Below, one piece after another: positions 14,019 through 24,036 of a stretch of DNA of 64,000 bases. This DNA is from Pipra filicauda (taxonomy: Eukaryota; Chordata; Aves; Passeriformes; Pipridae): contig NW_024104554.1 in assembly GCF_003945595.2 (NCBI RefSeq), forward strand, positions 496,001 to 560,000, read 5' to 3'. The notes beneath the pieces are model-generated. The model did no database searches, had not been told where the DNA came from, and saw only the letters and a list, made by a program, of their open reading frames with translations. The position numbers and the translations under genes were made by a program. Position 1 is the first letter of the stretch. Each line of letters opens with the position of its first letter.

Positions 14019-14051
14019 ACTGGCCATGATGATGATGATGATGATGATATT

Positions 14052-14059
14052 TTAGTTTG
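14052..14059 (+). repeat. Target-site duplication, right copy
   Basis: This is the exact second copy of TTAGTTTG, directly after the ATG-repeat tail of the SINE. Confidence 0.85.
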
Positions 14060-16734
14060 AAAGCGTCTTTATTTATGTCAAATAGTTTAGAGTGAATCCA
14101 GAACAATGAAGAAAATTGACCTATCTGAAGCAAGGTAGTCCTGCACATATATCTATTCAAATATGAATAATAAAATTCATAGGGAATACTAATATTTTTC
14201 TACATTAGCTCATTCAGGTTTAATATGTACTCTTGTCTTGTTATAACTGATTAGCAAAAATGATTTTCAGTGTAATATGTTTCCCTCCTATTGAAATCAA
14301 AAAGAAATATACCTACAAAGGCAGCAGCTGAATTTGGGTTTAATAGATTGCTCTGCTAGATAATAAATTGAGATACATACTGGCCGTTCCCCAGTGGCAT
14401 TCATATTGATAAAATCGAGCCATTAGAGATCTAAGAAGGAGGATGCTGAACCTACTAATTATATATCTTTTGGATATGATGGCATTCATTTTCAAAAAAC
14501 ATGTCCATGATAATCTTACCCCTAATTGTTAACAATGATGTGTAACAACTTGTGTAAAAGTATTGATGTGAAATCCTCAGTCATTATGATTAAGACAGTG
14601 TTTTTTTCCAATGGAAGTAGAAGCTGCTTGTGTTATCAGGTTAGTAATAGTGTCCAAGCTCTTACCATGTCAGCATTGGCATTGACATTTGTTAGCAGAT
14701 CCTCATGGTTTTAATTTTTTAACTATAGTTTTCCTTGAGCAAATAGCATCTAAGAGCTATCCAGAAGAGACACTCTTTATGAATATTTGACCAACTGCAA
14801 TGATACAGGTGCAGCAAAGACGCAACTCAGAGTTGTGTACACTCAGGCAGCTGTGATAAACCAGCTTTTCTCTTTGTGAGAGGGTGACATGATTGTGATA
14901 AGCTCTGCCATATATTATATATTAAGGTTGATCACCCACTGTACTAGAAAAATGCCTAAGCATCCTCGTAGTTAGATCCTCGGTATTTTTTCCTAAGTAA
15001 TACATATAGTATATTTGCTGCTGGCTTTCCATAGCACCTACAGAGACATAACCCACTTTTTTGAAAACTACACAACCAAACATAACTGTTAATAGTTATA
15101 GTGTTATTCTCTGCAAAATGCTAGATATTCTGCATAGAATATCTATGCAGCCTCTATGCAGAGGCTGTGGCATACACCTGGTTTTGTGTCACCTTTTTTG
15201 TAGTTATTGGAAGTGAGCTGTGTGTTTAAATCCCATAGAAATCTTTGGTCCTCTTTGATAAAGCAGAGAGGTGATACACCACAGATTATGTGGCGATTAA
15301 CATTTTACTCACAGCAGAGTAAACTCAGCCACTTGTTTCCTGGAGAGGACTGGAAATTTCTGGAAGCTGACTTTTCCTAACTCATTTCCAAATGAGTAGG
15401 GAAGTAAAAGTCACACAGAAAATAGGCATATATTTGTAAAACAAATTAGATGTAATCAAGAAAATTATTCAAGTAGATGTTGTGTTGTATGAAGCTTCTA
15501 GTTTTTGGGTTTTTTTAATACCTGGAAATTATCTAATGAGATTATTTCCATAATGTAATTCTGCAACTAATTGAAAGAGACTTTGTAAGTACAATACTGA
15601 GATCTCAGGGTTTTTTAAATTAGTATAGCGTATATAAACTAATTAAAGTGTGTTCTATGGGTCCTAAAGTTACTTAGTTTTAATTACCAGATTATTGTAT
15701 TAAAATGAAAGTGTGGGGTTTTTTTACAATTCTCAATAACAATAGTGTATAGCAAATGGTTCAAGCAGAAAGTCATATCAATTAAGCAAATTCCACTCTG
15801 GGTCTATATGTCACCTGAGTCAGAAGTATTTTAAATAAGATTGGTTAGAAAAAAAAGAGGTGTGTTTTTTTCTTTATTGAGCATTACCAAATGGAAAGTA
15901 ACGGATGAATACTTGATGTAGTGTATGCACCAAACATTAAATCTGGTGAAATAGATCTGAACACCTATTCCTTTGTATGGAAAAGGAGCAGACCTCACTG
16001 GTGGGAATCTGCATAGAAATTCATACCTTCTATCTTAGCTGTTGGGAAGTACATAATTAACTTCCTCTCTATTTCTGGTATGAATAAAAATTAATTTATT
16101 TTTCTGCTTCAGATGTGTAGAATATTTTTGTGCCAGTATTTTACAAGCAGTATTTTCTGAAATCCACATTTATCACCATCTTATCATTTAAAAACAAAAT
16201 ATTTACATCTTTCTTCTAGTAGACTTACAGAGCTTATATCATACCCCGCTATACTTATGGAGAAACCCCACTGCTCGGAAACTGGGTACTTTTTTTCCTT
16301 CTTCCTGTGTTTAATGTAGTAGTATAGAGTGTTTTCTGAGCTTGCTTTGACTTCTGAATCAACCAGCTCTGCTACCACAGTCAGGCCCGGTTTAATTAGC
16401 TCTGTCGTGCTGTCTTACTATTTTACTTTTGGTGTGTGTGAGACAGCTTGTTCAGAACTACTTCAGATATGTCTTATTTCGTCTACCTCTCCACATCCAA
16501 TTTTTGAAGTTTTATAATGGTGTATAAGGGAGTCCTTGGTTTCAAAAAAAAATACAGAAACTAGAAAGAATTGTCCATGTAGTCCTTCAAGTACTCACTG
16601 CAGAGTAAAAAGTTATGCACCTGTATTAAATATGATGATACAAAAATGTACTAATATGCATTAGAATGTGATTTTCCCCCAGTTCTATGCAATACCTTAA
16701 CCACAAATCTCCTGTGTAATTTTTCTTCCTATTC
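14060..16734. other. AT-rich non-coding stretch with twin hairpins
   Basis: No gene is recognised. The only structured part is the pair of perfect hairpins at 15123-15167. Short open frames here have no recognisable products. Confidence 0.55.
15123..15167. other. Two adjacent perfect hairpins
   Basis: AGATATTCT (15123-15131) pairs with AGAATATCT (15136-15144) around a GCAT loop. Three bases later CAGCCTCT (15148-15155) pairs with AGAGGCTG (15160-15167) around an ATGC loop. Stems are 9 and 8 bp without mismatch. The arms are too short for a typical animal microRNA precursor. The function, if any, is unknown. Confidence 0.7.
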
Positions 16735-16880
16735 TCTTGGGGTTTTTTTGGTTTTCGTGTGTGTGTGTGAGGGGGGAGGAGTGCTTTTTTGTTTTTTGAG
16801 TTTTTTTTGGTTGATTGATTGGGTATTTGATTGTGGTTTGGGGGTTTTTTCTTCTTTTTTTCTTATTTTCTTGCATCTGT
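16735..16880 (+). repeat. G/T-rich low-complexity tract
   Basis: The plus strand is almost purely G and T for about 110 bp, including a short GT dinucleotide run, and then becomes a T-rich/C tract ending in TGTAG. The pyrimidine-rich end forms a strong splice-acceptor-like sequence for the candidate exon that follows. Confidence 0.8.
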
Positions 16881-16882
16881 AG

Positions 16883-17055
16883 TTATAGAGTTTCAATAAG
16901 ACGAGTGACAGATGCCCCTAGCCCCAGAGTACTCCAAAGCTGGGTGGCTAGGACTCCTTTTCTTAGGAGAAGTATGGATATCTGTGCAATTAAGAGCAAG
17001 CTGAGCTTTTGTAGCCTGCATTTTTATTGCTGTGCAAACCATGGAATCAAACTAG
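16883..17055 (+). other. Candidate unassigned exon (173 bp)
   Basis: A long pyrimidine tract ending in CTGTAG (to 16882) resembles a strong 3' splice site. The segment ends with ACTAG followed by GTGAGT (17056-17061), which is close to a consensus 5' splice site. One plus-strand frame is open across the whole segment (part of a frame spanning 16815-17087), but its peptide resembles no protein I know. It could be an exon of a long non-coding RNA, a lineage-specific or cryptic exon, or chance. There is no partner exon I can identify in the window, and transcription is not shown by sequence alone. Confidence 0.3.
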
Positions 17056-17224
17056 GTGAGTCATCATCTGTGCAGGATCCTTCATGATCTGTAAAACTGT
17101 ATAATCCTCATGAAGTTTTCAGTTTAAAGTATAATGAAAGGTTTCATGGTGGTTTGCAAGATATTTTATGACTGACAAAGTTCTGCAATCTAGAGATAGA
17201 TAACCTGGGTTTTGGTATAAAAGT

Positions 17225-17782
17225 ATGGGACCTAAGAGACTGAATTTCCAGTCTTCTCACTTTGCCAGATTGGAGCATACCCAGACCTTTATGGACACAT
17301 TACAGGTGACTGCAATCTGCTGGTATAGATTGCTCTGTAAACTATTGGATCCCAACTCAGGTCTTTTGAACTCTGCCCATTCATTCTGGAGCAAAATTAC
17401 TTATATCCAGGCTCCTGGTTCTAGTTCCATACCCCAGAAAACGTGCACCCTTTTTATTGACCTGACATTTCCCTATTTGAAATTAACCTCAGGTACTCTT
17501 AGACATGAGCAGTACAGTGGTCTATATGAACCTAGAATCCCTTTATATTCAGTAAAAAAAAAAAAGGTACAATTCATCCAACTTATTTCAGATGTTTGCC
17601 TCAATTTGAGAAGAATCATATTAGGAAAGTCCTTTTTTTCTATTGCCTTTGGGGAATTTAAGATTAATTTACATTGTGCACAACAGCCTTTAATCAGATT
17701 ACACCATCCTCTATTTCCATCAAGTAGTGAAAACACCCAGAGGGAAGTATTTATTTGGTCTATGGGACTAAGAGCTATGTAA
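17225..17782 (+). other. Orphan 185-codon open frame, doubtful gene
   Basis: This is the longest plus-strand open frame in the window. It starts with an ATG at 17225 and runs for 185 codons in sequence whose composition should produce stops often. I recognise no domain, signal peptide, membrane segment or family. A KKKK run (from an A-run at about 17558) lies near residue 114. A TATAAAAG sequence sits only a couple of bases before the ATG, too close to act as its promoter. The candidate exon 16883-17055 lies 170 bp upstream on the same strand. It may be a chance frame, a remnant of an old coding or transposon sequence, or an exon. I lean towards chance or remnant. Confidence 0.2.
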
Positions 17783-20700
17783 AACAAGGTATACAGATTC
17801 TAATCAATGAGGTCAAGTAAAAATGCGTTGAATATGTATTGTATATTTGTATTATAGAAAATCTGAAATATTGCAGAGAGCTGCAAGATGCAGTGAGCTA
17901 TAAAACTCTGTATATGCTTCAGACTAAGTAGAGAGACTTGTGCTGTGCAAGTAAGTAAATGGAAATTTATATGGTGATGTGAGGGTTAAATCTTTATATT
18001 AAAAAATAACTCATTGCCTTCGGTAGGGTAACTCAGGCAGGAAGTCCAGGGAATGACATTACAGACCAGAACATTATTCAACTATTAGAACAGAACAAAG
18101 TGCCAAAATACTAGTTGTCACAAAATTATCCAAATAACTCTACTGATGTCCTGTATTGGATGAATTGTGTCTATATGGGCAGCGTTCTGACCCCAGAGAA
18201 AAGGAGATTGTCATGGTCTATGCTTAGTCTGAATCCATTTAATGCAGTATCAAAACTGCTTTCTTCCTTTGTCAGAGCTTTTGTTTTGGAATCACATATT
18301 TCATTACAGATTTTAATTTCCTCTCATTTATCTAATTTAACAAAAGAGGTTAATAGAGGTACTTATTAATAACTCTTTTTTTCCCCCTCTGCAATGTTTT
18401 GGAAAAATGTTGTCTGCAAAACTGTACTCAGGAGTGAAGATATATTAATAATTATGAATTGATTTACATAGAAATAGGCTAATTACTATGTAGACTGAAT
18501 TAAAATGTTCCTTGTTTAAAATTTAAACTCTGCTTTGTATTTTAAGGAAATTTTTGTTGCTTTATAGAGTGTCCCATAGCATCATCACTAATAGGCTTTG
18601 AATTTCCTAAAACTCAGACACAGATGTTTCTTATTATTTTAACAAAAGATAAAAGCTCTTTTTGTAACACATATTACTTTTCAATTGATTTTAAAAAGGT
18701 TAAGGGGAATCCCTTTGGTGCCACATATCTTCTGATAAAGGGGAGAGAGAATATTGTAAATCACATCTTATTTTGTTCTTGTATAGAATTATCTATCCTA
18801 TTTTTTTTCCTTCAGTCTCCAGTATTTCCAATTAATGGAATGATTTCCTAAATGCTTTGTTTTCAAATAAAAAATTAATGCTTGAGAATAGCTGCAGTTA
18901 ATCTGAAACATTGCTGCATACAGCAAAATGTAGTAGGTGTCCATTACGTATTGGCATTGGCTTTTTTATGTGAAAGGAAGAGTAAAACCTTGGGAGCATA
19001 TTGTCTTGTTTACTTCAGATTTTCATTGCTATGGTATAAAAAGTCCAGACACTGATGTTTTTATTGTAAAAGTCATCCATTTAGAGGGCGTGTAGCATGT
19101 ATGTGATGTAACTTCTCTTGTCTGAAAGGACCAAGCTGGTGTGGGGAGTTCACAGTTGAAGTGGGTTCACTCCACTGCTGCAGCCTGGGGTGGTGCAAAG
19201 AGAGAGATGAGAGGCAAAAACTGAAAGACAAAAAACCCAAGTCAAGTTAAATGCATTTTATGCTACATATCCAGGGCCAAGACTGAGCTATGCATTAAAA
19301 GTTTTTATTTTTTTTCGGGCATGGTTTAGTTGTATTATCATGACATATTGTTAATACGTTATAATTACATGTGGCTCCACTACTACATAAAAATAATGCA
19401 AACACTAAATAATTGCACATAAAAGCCATATAACAAGATTAAGTTTCAACACTCTTTCAGAAAAATTTGAAATTACAAACAAAAAGTACTCTGAGTTCCT
19501 TCTGAAAATTTTCATGTTATGGGTACTGTTAGAAATTTGATTTTGCTTGTCTCTGACTTTTACTAAAAGGTTGCTAGTGTAACAGCTCTACTTTGCAACT
19601 AGTATGTCTCTTGTAAACCATATTATCTGGAAATAAAACCTCTCTAGTATCTGACAGCAATATTGTATTTTTTTACATAATGAATGGTTGGTCTTAAATG
19701 CTTTGAGACATCTGTAATTACACCTTAAAATAATGAAATGATTCAGTATCTCTAAGACAGATGGCTGTAGCACAGAAACCGGCTTCACAATTGGCACTAA
19801 TTATCACTCTTGTTGGAATCTCAGCAGTGGCTAAAATATTAAATGAGTATCAAAACTAAATTACTCAGCCAGAGAGAACTTGTCCAAGTCGATGTATTGA
19901 TAAGAGATTGTGAATGCCTTAATTGCATGTATGCTTGCTTATAATTATTTTCTGAAAGCAAATATGTGACTTCAGACTCCTGTAAAGATAAATATTGTGT
20001 TTCCTATTAAACTAAAATCAAAGTGTTCCTGTTTGTGAGAACTGAGAGAATACATTCTAGACGCTAACAGCTCCATACCTCTAAGGCAAGAAATTATTGC
20101 AGAAAAAAAAGAAAGAGTTACTGTGAAAATACATGTATATCACTTCTCCTTTCTAACCATATACATTAATTTCTGGAGGCTAGTTCCAGATGTTATGGGT
20201 GTCTAGTATTTATTTCTTCCCATAGAAAGACTTAGTTTTTAAAAATAAAAAAATGCATACACGTAACAAATATTCTAGCATAGATTCATGCATTTTATAA
20301 AATGTGGATGTTAAAAAATGCATTTAAGAACTTTATTAGCTGTCAGGAAGTATCCAGAAATACGTGCCATCAGTTTCTTTCAGTTTGAGTTGGGGAGCTG
20401 GTCTGCATTCATATAAAAAACAGTGAGATGAAGGGCCAAAGCAGTTCTGAAAAGGTAATGGTTGCAAACTGAAAACAAAATTCTTCCCACAATCTTGACA
20501 CAACAGTCTATGATAACTCCCTGTGATACATAAATTACATGAATTATATAAAATCTGAAGGAATTTAGTATGTTAGAAATACACTTCTAATTAAAATATA
20601 TGAATGCTTTTAATTTCTTCTAACTATGAAACAAAATATAAAATACCTACTCAATCAACACAATCTAATAATAAAGCTATACACATTCTGTTTTACACTG

Positions 20701-23490
20701 AGCTTACATATGCTTAAGGGGAGAGGAAGGGGGAGAAAGTATGAAGAGACAGGTTCAGTGGACTTTAATTCTGCTATGATATTATTGCAGTGCACAACAA
20801 AAGAAAAACATCTAAAAGAAGACTCAGCTGCTTATTTCTCTTATAAGCATTTCTGTTCCTTTCCTGAATTACATGAGGTGCTCTAATAAATGATTTGGGC
20901 ACTGTATTTGTCTCCCTTCACTTGTTACCTTTCCTTGGAGTCTAACAAAACTCTAAACTTCTAGTGTAGGTGAATGCCTGAGGTTGCTTTTTTTGCCTTA
21001 AATATTTGTCATTGAAAGAATATTTTCTTACTGATACTTTTCTCAGATTATTTTCACTTAGAAGAACATTCTTACAGTAAAAAGGGTTCATAATAACTGA
21101 GTTGTCTGTCTAAGGTGCTCAACTGGCATCTCTGGAGTGACTGTAACTTGGCCGGCAGAAAATCCAGAGTGGTAGCAGCAGTTCACCATTTCAATAGTTT
21201 TCTTCAGCCCTTTTATGAATGGAAGAATAATTCAGTTTCATTTCTGGTAAATGAAATGGCATCTTTTAGTTGGGTAAATAAGGATTTACTAATGACTTGT
21301 TTGTATGGGGATGTTACTTCCAGGTAGTGTGAGAAAGTACTTCATACTGGCTGGATGCTGGTATAACAGTAAATGTAGAACAGTGTACTTACATTTTAGT
21401 ATTTGAAAGAGAAGAAAACAATTTTGTCCAGAGCCTCTTAAGAACACTAATCAGATACCTGTGTTACCTAGTTTAGTCACTGAACTCATGTAGTTCTGAA
21501 ATCAAGAGATTCCACGTCTTGGATTCCATGTTAATGGTTCCATGTCTTGGAGAGAGGTATAAAGCAGTTCAGAGCTCCTGCCTTTGACTACTGGTCAATG
21601 CACTTGCTCTCAGTCAGTCTTTGAAGATGTCTACTTCTCTTGCTTTAATAATTCACATTTCAGGTGTGCTAATGCCTCACTAGCAGTATTCACAGAGGGA
21701 GTTAGCACACAATCACTAGCAAATTGTAATTCACATAAGAAATCTTCCTTTGCACAAACCTACCAATACAGACTACTGTAAGAAGACAACCATGGTCATT
21801 ACTTCCACACTAATAGACTAGTGCGTGGCAACCAGAGGCAACCTGCAGTCTATACTCAGTATATTTTAAAATCAACAATAGTGCTCTTCTCACTGTTGTT
21901 TTGTGTTTGTCTTTCTTTTTCAATGTCTAATCAAGGCTTAATCTTCATAAAAAGCCCAGACTTTGTCCATAGAACTTTACAGACTGAAAGGGGGTCTAAA
22001 AATCCCAACAAAATTATGACAAAAGAACCCTGATGACTGCTAAATACACAGGAGCTACCTATGACTTAGGAAGTCCCAGAGCAATTGCTGGAAGTTAAAA
22101 AAGCATGAAGGAAGTTTTATCATGGAATGCTTACTCTGTTCCTACACTTCTCCCTAAATGTCAGTTATTGGCCAGAATACTGAAGTAGTGAGTGGTTGGT
22201 CTGATCCAGCAGAATTTGTCTATATTAGCTAAGGTGGCTATGAGAAGGAGGTGGGGAGAGTTGGCTGGTTTTAATGGATTGGCTTGAAAAATGTTGCCCA
22301 CATACAGAGATACTTCCCTTGGTGTGCAGGTATTGTCAAAATCCCACTGATGAAAGCAGGGGTGCTAGATTTGGGACCGCTTAATATTTCCTTGGAGCTC
22401 CTTCAGTAATGTGAATGATTGCAACAGAGATCTCTAATCTTATGCAATTAGTTCTTTCCATTCACTTCCAGTGAAAATTCTAGGGCATGATTTCAACTGT
22501 AGGCTGGGAATAGATCAAAGGTATTAAACAAAGTAACACAAGAACCTTATGCTGTGATTCTTTGCCATGTGTTTCATAGCTTGTTACAACTCTGGAAGGG
22601 ATAAAGTTGGTCACTGATTGAATGATGATCTGAACATGCTATCAAAAGAAGAACCTGTAGCTTAGGGCATTGTTGTCTGCTCTGGAACTCGCATTCCACT
22701 ACCTCCAACTGCGACTTGCTTGTTTGTGAAAAGCCTCAGGGATCTGTGTAAGACTCAGCCAGTAGGTGCTTCTCAGCACAGTGTGATTTAGCAGATGAAA
22801 AGCATGCAGAATATAGTTTTACTTTAACCGTTTCTATAACCATAATTTTCCTGCGGTGTTCAATTATGTGTTTCCCAGTAGCAAAATATCTCCAGTTTCT
22901 CTTCATTCTCCTTCCTTTGAGACAGTCTGTCTGTGCACAGCTTTTTTGACTGAACTAGAAAAAGATAACATCCAGTGTTGACCAATATAAATTCTTATAT
23001 GAAAACTGAGTTTATTTCATGGCTTTGAAGGCTTACAGGCATGAGAACACTTCTCAGCATTTTAACCCTTCTTGCTTCTCTATCCTCTCAGAAGTGTGCA
23101 TTTTATCACTGTGTTGGAAAGCACCAAAGATATGCTTTTTCAGATCATATGTTAGCAAAAACCTTACTGTTGCAAGATGAAAAAATGATCAACTGAACTT
23201 CTTTTCAACTAAAAACAGTCAAACTTTAATCGAAGTTTCAGTAAAACACTTGTTTCTGGAATATAAAGAGGTAAACAAAAGGGTTTTAGAGAAATGGGTT
23301 CCATTTGTATTAAAATGAGGATAAACAATGTTTCTGGGACTATTTTTTTTTTTTTTTACCTGTTACTTGAGTTGAAAAAATGAGTACTTTAAAAGATCCT
23401 CTTATTATCTGAAGAGATGCAATGGCATAATTTATAATTAAAAATAAAGATACCAGAGAAAGTTGTGAGCAGCAGAAGTGTTACACTGAC
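17783..23490. other. AT-rich non-coding stretch, no gene recognised
   Basis: I find no recognisable exon or transposon. A small GC-richer patch at about 19125-19215 and a moderately GC-richer zone at about 22040-22760 have no identifiable origin. A run of 15 T lies at 23343-23357. Confidence 0.5.
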
Positions 23491-23591
23491 TGCTCTGGGT
23501 TAGCCTTGAGCAGCGGCTGCATCCCACCCAGCCCCCTCGCTCACTTCTCCCCTCAGCAGAATGGGGGACACAATCAGAAACTTAAAAACAG

Positions 23592-23597
23592 TTTAAT
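23592..23597 (-). terminator. ATTAAA polyadenylation signal of the LTR
   Basis: ATTAAA on the minus strand, about 190 bp downstream of the TATA-like box, is in the expected position for the R-region polyadenylation signal of this LTR type. Confidence 0.55.
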
Positions 23598-23778
23598 AGG
23601 TAAAGAAAAAGCTGCATGCACAAGCAAAGTGGTATGAGGAATTCATTCACTGCTTCCCATTGTCAGGCAGGTGTTCAGGAAAGCACGGCTCCATTGTGTG
23701 TAACCATTACTTGGGAAAACAAATGCCTTAACTCAGAACATCCTCATTTTGTCCTGTTCCTCACTCCCCTCTCCCTCC

Positions 23779-23786
23779 CCTTATAC
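23779..23786 (-). promoter_or_regulatory. TATA-like box of the LTR
   Basis: GTATAAGG on the minus strand lies between the U3-like block and the polyadenylation signal of the LTR, where the core promoter is expected. Activity is not shown. Confidence 0.55.
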
Positions 23787-24036
23787 GCTAGGCATGACAC
23801 CATATGATGCAGGATAGTCCTTGGGTCAGTTGGGGTCAACTGTCCCACTGTGTCCCCTCCCAGACTCTTGTGAACCACCAGCCCTCTGGCTGGTGGGCTG
23901 GGGAGAGAAACATAAAAAGGCCTTGACTTTGTGTAAGTGCTGCTCATCAATAGCTAAAATATCCCCATGCTATCAACACTGTTCTCAACACCAAATCCTA
24001 AACACAGCACCATGAGAGTTGCTCTTAAAAAACCCA

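Larger units (their letters stand above)
13708..14051 (+). mobile_element. tRNA-Glu-derived SINE with RTE-type 3' tail
   Basis: This is a 344-bp short interspersed element. The head (about 13712-13782) closely matches a tRNA-Glu: the polymerase III A box TGGTCTAGTGG is at 13720-13730 and the B box GGTTTGATTCC at 13763-13773. The B box has one C-to-T change, compatible with CpG decay. The anticodon arm would present CTC. A GC-rich, tRNA-unrelated body of about 200 bp follows. The last ~48 bp (13989 onward) align with the 3' terminus of the RTE element at 59682-59730, and the element ends in a run of ATG triplets. The 8-bp duplication TTAGTTTG on both sides shows target-primed insertion. RTE elements are known to mobilise SINEs that share their 3' end; that this SINE used the RTE machinery is inferred from the shared tail. 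I do not know a family name for it. Confidence 0.9.
23491..24036 (-). mobile_element. ERVL-type LTR (solo or fragment), minus strand
   Basis: Read on the minus strand, this segment follows the layout of a class III (ERVL-like) endogenous retroviral LTR of a kind I recognise from bird genomes. U3 contains the conserved 'gggacag..gaccccaactgac..' block (about 23820-23850), then a TATA-like GTATAAGG (23786-23779), then an ATTAAA polyadenylation signal (23597-23592), then a GC-rich U5. TGGGTT at 23496-23501 and AACCCA at 24031-24036 form 6-bp inverted ends on the plus strand. I found no matching target-site duplication, so the exact ends are uncertain. A perfect 9-bp hairpin with a CTCT loop lies at 23875-23896. 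No gag, pol or env frame is adjacent, so it is probably a solo LTR. It may once have driven transcription toward lower coordinates. Confidence 0.78.

Noticed and set aside
13957..14160. Minus-strand frame with a histidine run
   Set aside because: The run is only the translation of the ATG-repeat tail of the SINE on the opposite strand.
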